Under the pieces are notes generated by a model, which was given only the letters and a program-made list of their open reading frames with translations, was not told the origin of the DNA and did not search any database. The position numbers and the translations under genes were made by a program. From NCBI RefSeq assembly GCF_921293095.1, contig NC_060258.1, positions 3,348,001-3,412,000 on the forward strand: 64,000 bases of DNA, in the 5' to 3' direction. Source of the stretch: Ischnura elegans (taxonomy: Eukaryota > Arthropoda > Insecta > Odonata > Coenagrionidae). This document shows positions 12,601-24,224 of the stretch, piece by piece. How positions within the stretch are numbered: position 1 is the first letter of the stretch; each line of letters opens with the position of its first letter.

Positions 12601-12912
12601 ACCATGTTTTATGGAGAAGGTTAGCTCGGGAAATTACCGTGCCTAAAGTTCTGCGAAATTCATAGTAATTCTTGAAAGTTCATTGCGCGTCATCGATTAC
12701 GCTTCGTGGACCAGCGTGCGGATTTACATCTTTGTTATAGAACCGTATATAGTTTCTCTAAGGGATTTAAATTTTGTGGTGAGGTATCAAGAACCCATGG
12801 ACAACGTGTACTATGCATGATGTTTTGCAATATTTTTGTTAAAAATTTAATGCGAATTTGAATAAACTTGCATGTTCCAATCCTAAGCAAAATATCTAGG
12901 AATCCGGCTTGT
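9693..12912. other. Intergenic, no supported gene
   Basis: AT-rich. The overlapping frames near 10,370-10,866 on both strands have no recognisable domain, no splice context and no composition difference from their surroundings. A locally GC-richer patch near 11,940-12,130 also lacks a supported frame. Confidence 0.5.
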
Positions 12913-13378
12913 CCCTTTTAGTGCTATCCTTATTCCTCTGGTACTGGTGAGAAATGCGGAGGGTTTTTTAATAAAATGTAGCATCTATGAAAAAAAAACA
13001 ATTCAAAGCTATTTTATTACATATCCATATGCGGTTTTTTTTACGTAGATGAGGTTGAACTGGTCTATATTTACAAAATGTTTTTACGTGCACTGAAATA
13101 TAAATCTTTTTATTTCAATGTGATAAAGTTAAACAATATTTTTAACAATATTTTGTTTTTACTTTCAAACACAAAAATAATATATTTTTTTAAACTTTTT
13201 CTAATGAAGCTGCTTTTTGAAAAATCTAAAGACAATTATAAATAAGTCTTGAAAAAATCATCAATAAATAAGAAAAACCTAGCGAATTGCATAACTTTTT
13301 GCCATCCTCTGCGTAGTCCCATCTCAGTGTATTGCAGAATAGCATCAGGGAATCTCGCCTTATTGTATTTGTTTCCAT

Positions 13379-15122
13379 CTAGCATCTATGCTGCACCATA
13401 CAAATGCTATGCACTCCTTTATTACAGTTTATACACACTGTGCGGGACCTTTTTCTCTTTCTTGCATCTTTTCCACTACAAACAACACAATTTTTTTCTT
13501 TCCTCCTGGAAAGTTGCTGCAGTCCAGCCTTAGGTCCACTTGTACTAGGAGATGAGTCATTCCCTGTCTTCCCAAGCCATTCCACCTCAAGGGACTCTAT
13601 AATGCTTGCAGTATACTGAAGCCTTGTCATTGTTTTTGTGGGATGGTTTTCTTTGTATATTATGTAGGAATTGAGCACCATACGAGCAATCACCGAAAAA
13701 ACAACTTTCTTCCAATACTTTACGGTACGCCTTTCATCTAAATATGAATATACCATCATATCAGATGCATCAATCCCACCCATGTAACTATTATATAAAT
13801 TTATTATTTCTGGCCTCACTATATCTTTCACTTTACCATGCCTCTTCTTACTTGTATTTGCGCTTTTTGCTGTAGCTTTCGTGGAAATCAGCAGAACAGG
13901 ATTTTTTTGGGATTTTTTTTTCCCTTTGCCCTAATAAAAGAACCGCGTCACTTCTAACATATTTCTTTTCCCCAACGCGAAACTTTTCCTTCAATTCCAT
14001 TGGAATATTCTTCCGATTTCTTCGCAATGTCCCTGTCAAATATGTTTGATTTTTATATAATTCACGAGCCAGGTCAACACTCGAAAAGAAGTTGTCCACA
14101 ACAACATGGTAGCCTTTCATAAGATAATTACCTAGAGTCAACAGCTTTTTCACAACCACAAAACTCAGTCCATGTTCCTGTAATTCTTTCTTATCTTTTT
14201 TATTCTTCGCACCACGATAGCAATAGAATGCCAGACAATAGTTCGCTACCGAATCGCAGAGCATCCAGAATTTTATGCCCCACTTGTGATGATGTTTACT
14301 TGGTAAATATTGCAGTAACTGTGAATGGCTTTTGGTACCAACTAAAGTTTCATCAATGCAAAGATGTTCATGTGGTGTATAATAATGGCGAAATAAGCGA
14401 TTAGCATGGTCAACAATGGGCTGAAATTTAGCACAAGGGTCATAATTTTCATTTCCAGGTGAAACAAGTTTGGAATTGTCAGTGAGATGAAAAAATCTAA
14501 GAAGCAATTGAAAACGATCTCTAGACATCATTTTTCCGAACCATGGTATGGCACGAGAATTGCTCACCCAATAAGAAAAGATGGTTGGTCTTTTTGTTAT
14601 ACCCATTTCTAGTAAAATTGCAATAAATGCTTTCATTTCAGTTACTGTCACATTCCGCCACTGCCTCACTCTTGATCTTGGCGACAATTTATCATGGGCA
14701 GCAAGGAACTGCTCAGCATACCTGTTAGTTTCCGTTGTGAACAGATTCCATAGTACGGACGTGAAAAACAAATTGAAGTATTCTCTGGGGTGAGCTGCTG
14801 GTGATGGCGCATGCTTGGGACCTGTCATTTCAGCATACTCGAAGGCGTTAGTATTCCAGGTGTCACGGCCTTCATTTACCACGTTGAATTCTGGTGGTGG
14901 AATAACATCGGTCACATCACTGGTCACATCATCTTCATCACTTTCCTCTATTATCCTTGGCCTTTTTTTCTGCGTCACAATATCAGAGTCGCCAGAGTCA
15001 GAATTGTCTTCATCATTCAGATGTTCGCTCAAGTCTTCTTCCTCTGTATAATCATCATCGTCACTAAGTGATAACAAGTAATTTACAAGTTCTTCGTCTA
15101 ATTTTTTGTTTGAAGTTGCCAT
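13379..15122 (-). pseudogene. piggyBac transposase, one frameshift
   Basis: DDE transposase that excises and inserts DNA at TTAA. I start it at ATG 15122 (MATSNKKLDEE) rather than at upstream non-ATG codons. An acidic N-terminus (about residues 10-70) precedes the DDE domain. Visible landmarks are NLFFTSVLWN, the IDETLVG and VVVDNFFSS motifs carrying the first two catalytic aspartates, and YMGGIDASDMM with the third. The C-terminus has a cysteine-rich zinc domain (CVVC, CINC, HSIC). The frame breaks around 13,905-13,925, where homopolymer A runs on the coding strand make a one-base slip likely; the last ~160 residues continue in another frame. Apart from that break the domain architecture is full length. 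Confidence 0.92.
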
Positions 15123-15764
15123 TTCAGGTAACCGAAACAAAAGTAAAACGTATGAGTATGCTTGAAATAGCTATCGAGACAACCGCACACTCACAAGGTA
15201 AAAACCACACTGAGCCTCCTTGGTCATAAGAGAGAAGTGCTTTCCTCGCGAAATATGGACAATGTATTCACTATCTCAAGGCAGAAAAAAATAAAGCCCT
15301 AACACATAGAGAACTGCTGACAGTGCAACTCCATTCCACAAAGTCTAAATGATTAGCTTGGAAGGATGAAAGGAGATACCAAAATGATTACAAAGTAATC
15401 CTTTCATATGAAACGTAACACAATATACTGAGTTAGCAGTTCTGAATCAAAACAACCTCACCAAAACACATCCATTTCATAGCAGAACTATCAGGTTATA
15501 AGCCCTCTGGTATATGTTCGCAAAGAAAAGAAAACTGAGCAGCAAAATCAAGCCTTAGATTGGGCGGTGCTTCCTGACTCAGAAAGAACCAACTGAAATT
15601 ATGGTATCATTTATGCATTGTCAAATGTAATTAAAAGTGACGATAAAAATAATTGAAACTTGTTGCGTAAAGCAGAGAATGTACACTTTCATAAGAACAA
15701 AAAACATACAACATTTAATTTAAATGTAATAAGTTATAGCAAATTAAATAATGGACTACGTAGA

Positions 15765-15832
15765 AGCCGATATATCGGCCCGCCGCACTTTTCGCCCGAG
15801 CAGCAAAAGCCGATATATCGGCCCGCCGCACT
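15765..15832. repeat. Subterminal tandem repeats of the piggyBac right end
   Basis: Two 25-bp copies, at 15765-15789 and 15808-15832, share AGCCGATATATCGGCC with a palindromic CCGATATATCGG core. They sit 7-75 bp inside the TTAA end. Subterminal repeats of this kind are expected transposase-binding sites in piggyBac elements. Confidence 0.8.
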
Positions 15833-15839
15833 AAAAGGG

Positions 15840-18041
15840 TTAAAAACTCACTTCTACACTTCGTGCCCGACAATAGCATTTTCATTAAACTTACGTCCTT
15901 TTTTGTCTATGCAAAATATTGACGACGAAAACAATAACAAAGTTATAGTTCAAAAGATATGACAGCATTATTCGTAACTCCTGCATATATTGGAATGAAG
16001 CATACGGAAAACCATTAATCCGAACACTGATGTGCATCGTTCCACGGACTTTTTTCCTTTTCCCTTTGTAAATACAAGACGAAATTCGCTGTTACATAAT
16101 TTAGAGGGAAGTTTCTTTGCACCAAATTTACTCAAAGTCATGGTCATGTGGATGCCTTATTTTAAATGGAACCAGTGTTGTTTCTTAGGAGACTTCAAAA
16201 TTGCTGAATGATTTCAGGACTCAGCTTGTATCTCTAATTATTTTTTTAATTATAACATCACATCATTAACACATACATTTGTCAAGGATTCACGGCTGCA
16301 TACTTTTGATAAAGCCAACAGGATGCTCGCGTTCACGCAATATCCGCAACATCTCATACTTAAATATTTCGCTCCATACAAATGTGATAGTTTCATGCCG
16401 CTTAGTGCATCATCGTCATTTTTATTTCGACTAAAAAAGGCTACCCTGACCGGAGTATATAATGCCTCATATTGCTGATCAAATATTCATGGCAATTAAT
16501 CGACATGATTTGGATGCTTTTTACATTACTACTTTTAACGCAGTATTATTGTGTAAATTAGTTATTTGAGCGTACCACATAATTTCCGCAAACATTATCC
16601 GGTTACGCTACTTTACGTGACAGGAAATTGTGTGCGGGGGAGGGAGAGTGGAAGAAGAAGGGTTAGTGAAGTGTATGAAAGGCAAAGGGTGGGGAGAGGT
16701 GCCCCCCCTTCCACCCCCCCCCTCCCCATCCTCCATCCACCATCAATCCACCCCCAACTTCGCTCCATCCTTTTTCACTTCTCGTCTCTCCTTAGCCCCT
16801 TGGTTTTCCCTCTCATTACGCACCCCCTCCCTGTCGCCTCACACTATCTCTTGCTCGACAACTCATATTTCCATTTCCTCCGTCTTTGCTTTTCTTTCAC
16901 CCGGCACCCAAATGTTCTGAAACAATCCGTTTGCCCTTTCCATATAACCCTCAATGGAGTTCCGAAAACCCTCTCTCTCCCGTCCCTTCCATTGTCCTCC
17001 CTCGCGGTATTCCCCAGTTTGCACCTCCTTCCCAGGGACATGCGACCGAAATGAAATGGTGGGAATGGCACGAGTGTGGGGAAGGAGAAGGAAAGGGTCT
17101 CATTGTACTTAGGGCGAAGGAGTGAACAGAAGATAATACAAACAAATAAAGAAAATTGGGAAGTCCAGCCGTTGGAAGGTAAAGAGGTTATTGTAGCAGT
17201 CCGTCTCGTGATGTCCAGCGAGGCGTTGACTCCTGCACAGAGTTATGCACCGCAGGTGGCGGGTGGAAGGGCAAGAGTTGTTCCGAGAACCTGGCGTCCT
17301 GCTCACAGTGGTAGGAACGGCTTGTCTGGCTGGATCAATGGTTTTAGGCTCCTATACTGCTCGCAGAACCACCATATTTGTTGAAAATGTCTTAATTATG
17401 TATAACTTTACTTAGTTGAATGATTTAAAATCATTTTTGTGGCCTAAGGTGAAAAGAGGGTAAGGGAGAAGTATCCCTGATTTTCATTACATTGAATGTT
17501 AATTATTAGGCGAAATAATAATCCTTTCGAGCAGATGAATGCCTAAACAGGCAGATATTTTATCATCTTCCATTTGCGTTAGTTTGTTATAAATTTTTCC
17601 ATCCTTGAACAAGAGTTCACGGCAATGGGTATTATAGTCCTTTTCCACAAAAATATTTGTGGGAGAGGGCTACCATATTTTATTTATTTAAATATGTCGA
17701 ACTTCCACCATTTAACGCATTGATACGTTGAACTTAATTGTCAGGAAGAAATGACGAAAAGCCATTCTAATGACATAAAATTTGCTATTGCTAACCCGAG
17801 TTAGTCCCCCATTGAACCATCTTAGTTAGTGAAGTCATAATATGCATTTATTGAAGGCAGTAGAAGATTCATAACTTCGGGTGGGTAAGGCATTCTTCAC
17901 ATTTGTTAAGGTTCTCTTGATGATAATACGGGGTCAGCATACAATAATAGTATGTTCAAGAGATCTTCATCGACGGTAGCAGTTGAAAATTTCCTGGCGT
18001 TACTCTGTAGTGCCGGCATAATATCCTAAAATAATGCCCGC
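15840..18041. other. Intergenic; CT-rich block near 16,690-17,040
   Basis: The plus strand is strongly pyrimidine-rich from about 16,690 to 17,040. This creates long Pro/Ser-rich frames that I regard as low-complexity artefacts. Otherwise no domain, RNA gene or clear repeat was seen. Confidence 0.5.
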
Positions 18042-18227
18042 CTAAAATAATATCACCTGCATGAACTGAGGATGGCATGTAATACCATCCACGCACATCC
18101 TTGCCATCCTTAGAGCATATTCATATAACCCTTCCACGTTGATTGCGCGTTTTGATGCCACTGTTTTCAAAACAACGCCTAATCTTTTTGTAAGTTCCTT
18201 ATTGACTTCAGTGACTTTAGATGCCAT
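18042..18227 (-). CDS. Candidate small coding exon, unknown protein
   Basis: A 61-codon frame starts at ATG 18227 with a balanced, protein-like composition. It opens MASKVTEVNKELTKRLGVVL and includes VEGLYEYALRMARMCVDG. The codons CCT CAG TTC ATG CAG just before GTGATA could be an exon end. The helix-rich, lysine-containing content resembles the accessory part of a transposase, but I do not recognise a family. It adjoins the left GTATAC cluster and could belong to the same element. Confidence 0.3.
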   Translation of the reverse strand: MASKVTEVNKELTKRLGVVLKTVASKRAINVEGLYEYALRMARMCVDGITCHPQFMQVILF

Positions 18228-18396
18228 TAAAAAAATTCCAAAAAAATATCAAGTTGGCGAAAGATTGCCTCCCTGAATTGTCATCTCTATTGGAGCCAGT
18301 TCCTCGATTCGGATTATTCATAATCAACCCAATTTCCACTCGAAATCTGTCCTGGATACTCTTTTTTTCTTTCTGAAAGGATAGTTTTATTTTCGC

Positions 18397-18640
18397 CCCC
18401 CTATGAAAAAATTGTATAAAACCGTATAAAATTTCTATACAGTTTATACAGGTTGTATACATTTTGTATACATTGTATACAAATTGTATAAACTGTATTA
18501 ATTCACATGCTGTATACAGCATATACAATTTGTATACAATGTATACAATTTGTATACAATGTATACAATTTGTATACAATGTATACAAATTGTACACAAT
18601 GTATACAATTTGTACACAATGTATACAATTTGTATAACAG
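18397..18640 (-). repeat. GTATAC palindrome cluster, left
   Basis: About a dozen GTATAC-type palindromes alternate with AATTTG spacers. The boundary reads CCTATGAAAAAATTGTATAA, which is the reverse complement of the boundary of the right cluster (about 21,305-21,340). The region could form cruciforms. Long frames crossing it encode only Y/I/L low-complexity peptide. Confidence 0.8.
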
Positions 18641-18666
18641 TAATTCAAAGTAGGCCTCAAAAACTG

Positions 18667-18985
18667 AAGTCCAAAAATCAACTTAGTAGGGGACCAAAAT
18701 AATGTTCCACATTCAAGAGTTCAATTGCTTCTAAAGATCATGAATCGCGTTTTAAACAAGAATCTTGGAGATCCCTCAACGCTAGTCATTCAATGCCACT
18801 TGGAAAATTTTCAACCGAGGCGTCAAAAATTTAAGTCCAAAAATGAACTTAGTTGGGGACCAAAATAATGTTCCACATTCAAGAGTTCAATTGCTTCTAA
18901 AGATCATGAATCGCGTTTTAAACAAGATTCTTGGAGATGCATCAAAACAAGTCATTCAATGCCACTTTGAAGATTCAATGTCACC
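18667..18985 (+). repeat. Two-copy tandem duplication, 166-bp period
   Basis: AAGTCCAAAAAT plus GGGGACCAAAATAATGTTCC occurs at 18667 and again at 18833, with near-identical sequence for about 150 bp. The second copy runs into a 93-codon frame with no recognised domain. Confidence 0.85.
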
Positions 18986-19426
18986 AGCGGGCGTCCATAT
19001 CTCCATAGTGTCCCCGTGTCCCGTTTGTACGAAGCGGTACGAAGGTTTTAAACAGTACACTGACAAATTCATATGCAGCGATAAAATTGTATCACATACG
19101 CCCAAATTTCCTAAAAACTCGTGATTTAATATATGACAAAGTAGTCATTTGGTTTCTGGATACTCTGGATAAAAAAATTCATATCCGGCGTGGGACTATT
19201 TTCTTTTGCGGATGGGGCCATAGCCACCGAGAAAGAGAGCCCGCGGAAGGATCGCCCAGGATCGTCGTTAGAGATTACGTGGTTTTATTATGTTTCACCA
19301 TATTCCTTGGATTTTTGTGGTTAAGTTGGTGAAAATTAGAGTATTTGTGAATAGTGAAGTTTCCGTTATTCTTTAATTTCATTCGGTGGGCTTCAGAAAC
19401 TTGTTTGTGAGGCATTTTTGTTAAAT

Positions 19427-19585
19427 ATGCCTTTCTCGTGTGTGGTGCCGGTATGCGAAGGAAACTCATGCAGGACCAGACCCAAAGTTCAAGTTTTTAT
19501 CTTTCCTATAGATCTTCATGGATTGAAGAAGAGGTGTATTTTGGCGATAAGAAGAGACAATTTCACCCCTACGGAAAACATTAAG
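19427..19585 (+). CDS. THAP-domain first exon (partial gene)
   Basis: THAP domains are C2CH zinc-dependent DNA-binding modules found in host regulators and in P-element-type transposases. ATG 19427 opens a 53-codon exon beginning MPFSCVVPVCEGNS and ending DNFTPTENIK at a donor (AAG|GTATGT), phase 0. The CVVPVC pair supplies the first two zinc ligands, and FIFPIDLHGLKKRC...AIRRDNFTPT matches the THAP core. The CxxHF half should follow in the next exon, but I could not find it, so the gene is incomplete or decayed. It lies between two opposed GTATAC clusters, which suggests a THAP-type transposon rather than a host gene. Confidence 0.7.
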
Positions 19586-20728
19586 GTATGTACCCTTTCT
19601 CCCTGAAATTCTTTGGACGTAATTTCTAGTTATAAGTGGCTTCATGATGTTGATGTACAGGACTGAAAGTGGTGATTTAAAATATTGTAGCAGCAATTCA
19701 TTTGGAAATTCTTGCATTTTAGTTGTGTTCGTTGTGTTCTGTCGTTCGGATCTGTCGTGCAACAATTGCTCTATGAAAAATGTTCTTAATTATAATATAT
19801 GTATTACTAGTATATTTTATAACTTTCATTTATAAATATGTAATATATTAATATTTTTACTTAAAATCTTTTCTTTTTTAAGAAGAAGAAAAATCCAAAG
19901 AAAAGTTTCCAAAATGTTTACGGCCTAAAATGGACATGTTTCCTAATTTTGAAACCTTAAGAATGTTAAACACGAGACTAATAAGACTAGTTTCCTGTCT
20001 TATGTAATCTGCTTGTTACCTACAAGAGACAATTTCTTGCTACAATGAAATTTTTATATACTTCATTACTACAGTAGCAGTGCAGGAGAGCATGTCAGTC
20101 CCTGAAAAAGATGTGGAGGTGGCTATCAGAAACTCACTAAGGCACGCCAAGTGACAGCAACAACACGGTTGCAGGGGGAGAAGAAAATTAAGTACATAAT
20201 ACATATGTAGTTTCTTGTGTTGTATTATTCCCCCTATGAAGCCCAATAAATATTGTGTATGGAATTGAAGCCTAATTTATTTAAATTCTTGTCTGGACCT
20301 ATTATTTAGATACTAGTATCGAACGAAATTCAGTCCTAACCTAAACGTGTCCGTGTGCTGTGTGGGAAGTACCTTGTAGACGTTTAATTTTTTATGAGTA
20401 AGTGATGTTTTACTTTGAATTAATTACATGCTATTCTTAATTTCCACTGTTTAACTTGAGAATCCCCTATTTATCATTTAAAAATCTGGTATTGAATGGT
20501 TGGTTAGTTTTCAGTTTAACAATGTTTAAAGGATTATAATGTTATATTTTGGACAGCATTCACTCCATTTTTATTTATGCCTTTGTATGCATGTGGGTTC
20601 CTAGAGGAAGTGTGGTAAGGGAAATGGTCTGTTGGAATAATTTTTATGAGTGTTTCTTTATGACCTGAGATGAAATGAGGAAGAAAATGGGTAGTATTAC
20701 TCCACCTATTTTGGATGAGGTATTCCTA
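19586..20728. other. No second THAP exon found
   Basis: AT-rich sequence downstream of the THAP donor. I searched for the expected Cys-x-x-His-Phe exon in the plus frames and did not find a convincing one. Confidence 0.4.
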
Positions 20729-21340
20729 GGTCTTCTTTCATACAGTTTGTATAGAATTCTTATTCAGCCCATGTACAATTCTTATGCTGCCCATGTTTAA
20801 TTCTTATACAGCCCATGTGCAATTCTAATACAGCGTGTATGTAATTTGTGTAAAAATGCATATTTTTATACAAATTGTATATGTACACTCATTTTTGAAT
20901 ATAACTTGTATACAGACTGTATAACATCTGTATAGAGATTTTATACAATCTGTATTGAGACTGTATACAACTTGTATAACATTCTATACAGAATGTATTC
21001 AAAAATTTTATACAATTTTGTACAGGTTTTATACAATTTTTTCATAGGTTAGGTCTTCTTTCATACAATCCGTATGCAATTCTTATTCAGCCCGAATACA
21101 ATTGTATACAGCCCATATACAATTTTATACAGCCTGTATATAATTTGTATCAAAATGTATATTTTATACAAATTGTATACACTCATTTTTGTATATAACG
21201 TATACAGACTGTATAAAATCTGTATAGAGATTTTATACAATCTGTATAGAGACTATACAACTTGTATATAATTCTATACAGAATGTATACAAAATTTTTA
21301 TACAATTTTATACAGGTTTTATACAATTTTTTCATAGGGG
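20729..21340 (+). repeat. GTATAC palindrome cluster, right, itself tandemly duplicated
   Basis: Two copies of a ~323-bp unit begin GGTCTTCTTTCATACA at 20729 and 21052; the second is about 30 bp shorter. Each contains ACAGCCCATG motifs followed by alternating TATACA/TGTATA palindromes, and ends TTTTATACAATTTTTTCATA. The cluster is oriented opposite to the one at 18,397-18,640. Confidence 0.85.
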
Positions 21341-21392
21341 CGTGGGACCCCCCAAAAATTGGTTGAGTTGACATGGAATGACCCAATGTATT
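21340..21392 (-). repeat. Copy of the GGGTCATTCCATGTCAACTC interspersed motif
   Basis: On the minus strand it reads GGGTCATTCCATGTCAACTC, then CAATTTTTGGGGGGTCCCAC. The same ~47-bp sequence occurs at 42,540 on the plus strand, and a shorter copy at 42,435. It directly abuts the right GTATAC cluster. Confidence 0.75.
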
Positions 21393-22139
21393 CAATATTT
21401 TAAGAAGCACTGTCATGAAAACTTTAATTGGGCTTTTCCACATCTTACATCACTTCTCACAATCATGAATAGTTATCCAAAATCTGTATAGTTTTGCCAT
21501 GATTATCAGAACAACAACTATACCATGAGAGCCACATCTTTTACCAGTTCAAACAACGTTGAATAGTTGTCGAAAAGAAGACGTTTTTCCGCGATTAGCG
21601 ATAACAACTTCACCAACAAATATCTCACACGTCTTTATCTAAGAACGGCTTCTTTAAAATACTGATAAATATACTTCTGGTTTGACATGAAGCCAACATA
21701 AATGGTTTTTCACAACAGAAACATGTCACTCATGTTTATACAAGAACACGGGAATTTCACTTCACACAAACAAACCTGCGTGATACACACTATTCCGACA
21801 ATGCTAGTAGTTTTTTGTCGGCGACGTAACGCACGTACGTATAATTAAGTTATATAAATATGCTTACATTTAAAACACAAACGTTAGTATAACCAGTCAA
21901 AAAACTGAAGGCAAACGATAAATTACTAAATGAACACACTACAGCACAACAATCACATCAACACTTCCACTATATATCACGGAAGAAACACACGAATGAC
22001 CTAAAACAACGCTGTGGGGATCAAGCACAGGTTAAATAACAACGATACTAAATAGTCTTTTCTCCACAAGCAAAAAATTAACCACAACTGACCACAACCC
22101 AGTCAACCATGTGCACGTAAACATATGAATAACGGTATA
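21393..22139. other. Intergenic, nothing recognised
   Basis: AT-rich, no supported frames. Confidence 0.45.
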
Positions 22140-22440
22140 ACGGTATTTTTGATTTCAATTGAGTATTTGAGATTTCAATGGAGTATTTGAGATTTCAATA
22201 GGATATTTGGGAATTCCATTGAAAATTTGAGAATCCAATCGAATACTTGAAAATTGAATTGTATCTTTTCTTCGAATTCCATTGAATTTCCTAATATTCA
22301 ATGGAATATTCGTATTTTCAGTTGTAAATTTGAAAATCCAATGGAAAATTTGGATATTCCATTAAAAATAAGGAAATTTCATTGAAAATTGTGATTTTTA
22401 ATTGATTTCAATTGGAATTTTCAATGGAATCGGCTGATTT
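22140..22440. repeat. Degenerate ATTGAAA/TTTCAAT minisatellite
   Basis: Roughly a dozen imperfect units of about 20-25 bp contain (T/A)TTCCATTGAAAATTTGA or its complement, with repeated switches in orientation. The array overlaps the 3' end of the LINE fragment. Confidence 0.7.
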
Positions 22441-24224
22441 TTTCCAATAGGGTAAATGTTCCTTCCATCTATATTTGTAGTCTTTTAGTTTGTCAGTGAC
22501 TGCTTGGACACCCAGTTCATCTCTTATTTGAGTGTTTCTTATTTTACCCAATATTGTGCAGCCTTTTACTGATCTTAAAAATTTCATTTCAGACGATTCT
22601 ATCTGCCTTAATTCCTTCTTTTTTGGTACCCAACATTCTGATCCGTAGAGTACAGTAGGGACTGCCATCAATTTGTAAAATGTTATTTGTGTTTCTTTTC
22701 TTGTTTTGTTCTTTAGAGTTCTTCTAATAGTGCCAAATATTCTCTGGAAAGTGTTAACCTTATTTATAATATCTTTTTCCTCGTCATATGTTATATCGCA
22801 TCCTAAGTACTGGAAGTGCGACTCTTGCTCCAGGACTTGATCCTAAATAACAATTTTTGTTGGTATCGGGTTGCTTCCTAAAAATGCCATAGTCTTTGTT
22901 TTGGTTTTCGAAATTCTCAGGTTGTATAGCTTGCTCAACTCGTGTAGTCTGTGTAGTGCCATCTGGAGTTTGTCCTCTTTATCTTGTATTATAACCTGAT
23001 CGTCAGCAAACAGCATTGTATTTAAGTATTGATATGGTCCTATTTCTATGCCTGGTGATACATTATTCTCTTTCCACATTCTTAGAACGTCATCTATATA
23101 TAGATTGAACAAGGTTGGGGATAGGCTGCAACCCTGTCTAACTCCTCGGTTAATGATAATTTCTTGGGTGATCTGTTTCCCTGTGTCCATTACAATTCTG
23201 TTAAAATACTCTTGGAAGCTTTTACCAGATATCTAGGAAACCCTCTTTTCTGCATAACTGACCGTAGCATTTCTCTATTTACACGATCGAATGCCTTTTC
23301 AAAATCTATGAATGCCAGATGCGTTTCCAGATTGAACTCTCGTTTTTGAATTATTTGTTTTAAAATAAAAACATCGTCAATGCAAGATCTTCACTTCCTA
23401 AATCCATCTAATAATAAATAATCTAATAAAATGGTATCAGAGATAGCTTGTAGTCTAGTATTTATTATTCTACTGTAAACTTTATATGCAGTATTTAATA
23501 GACTTATACCTCTGTAATTCTCTGGATTATTTCTTTTTCCTTTTTTAAAAAATGAAACAGCCTTAGCCACATTCCAATCCTTTGGGATTTCAAGCTTTTT
23601 CGAACACATGTTGTATAGATGGAGGATTCTTATTTGTAGGGATGTACTTCCATATTTTTTCAGCCCTGATTCAATTCCATCTATGCCAGCAGCTTTCCTA
23701 TTTTTTGTGTTATTCAGAGCATACTCTAGTTCTTTCAAGTCAATAGGGTCTACTCCTATTGTTTCCTCTGGAGTGTTGATCGTATCATCTAATGTTGGAT
23801 CATACCATAATCTCCTATAGTGTTCTATCCATTCTTCCTTCGGTATAACATTTCGTTGAGCAGTATCTTTCTCTGCTTTGTTGAGCAGTTTCATCAGTTT
23901 ATATGCTATTTCGTGCCTACCATGAATATCACCCTCTACTCCACTTATAAATCTATCCCATGATATCATATGTGCATTCCTTATTATTGCTTTCGCGCGG
24001 TTTCTGACCCTGTGATATTTTTCTTTCATTTCCTCTGTTTTTCTCTGTAGGTATTCTCTGTATGCTTTGTTTTTATTTTCGATGGCCTGTGCTATCTCTT
24101 CGTTCCAGATTTTTAAACCCCTTTTCCGTTTCTTTTTATTTCTGGTGCCCAAAACTTCATTAGCTACTTGTAAAATAGCTTTCTTAAGATTTTCCCATTC
24201 CTTATGTTCCAAATAGTTTCGATC
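22408..24224 (-). pseudogene. 5'-truncated, broken LINE (non-LTR retrotransposon) reverse transcriptase
   Basis: Several minus-strand frames together encode a LINE ORF2 from just before the RT domain to its C-terminal region. The first piece (23391-24212) carries the pre-RT region and NPENYRGISLLNTAYKVYSR of RT. The next (22843-23190) has GVRQGCSLSPTLFNLYIDD and the catalytic FADD box (MLFADDQVI). The last (22408-22671) has the VLYGSECW block seen in many arthropod LINEs. Stops and frameshifts near 22,842 and 23,200-23,390 separate them. The endonuclease domain is absent because the copy is truncated at ~24,224. I cannot assign the clade. Confidence 0.9.

Larger units (their letters stand above)
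12913..15839 (-). mobile_element. piggyBac-family DNA transposon
   Basis: The right end, read inward on the minus strand, is TTAA followed by CCCTTTTAGTGCGGCGGG. The left end at 12913 reads CCCTTTTAGTGCTATCC, matching the first 12 bases. TTAA is intact on the right (15840-15843), but the left flank reads TTGT, so one target copy has mutated. A transposase gene fills most of the interior on the minus strand. The length of ~2.9 kb is typical for the family. One frameshift disables the transposase, so this copy is probably immobile on its own. Confidence 0.9.

Noticed and set aside
16566..17125. Overlapping frames of 64-162 codons on both strands
   Set aside because: They arise from a pyrimidine-rich low-complexity block; the peptides are Pro/Ser/Leu or Arg/Gly monotony and no frame shows a domain.
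18217..18681. 154-codon Tyr/Ile/Leu-rich frame
   Set aside because: It is a translation of the GTATAC palindrome cluster.
18397..21340. CRISPR-like array in the regularly spaced palindromes
   Set aside because: Spacers are not unique and repeats are short and imperfect; the genome is eukaryotic.
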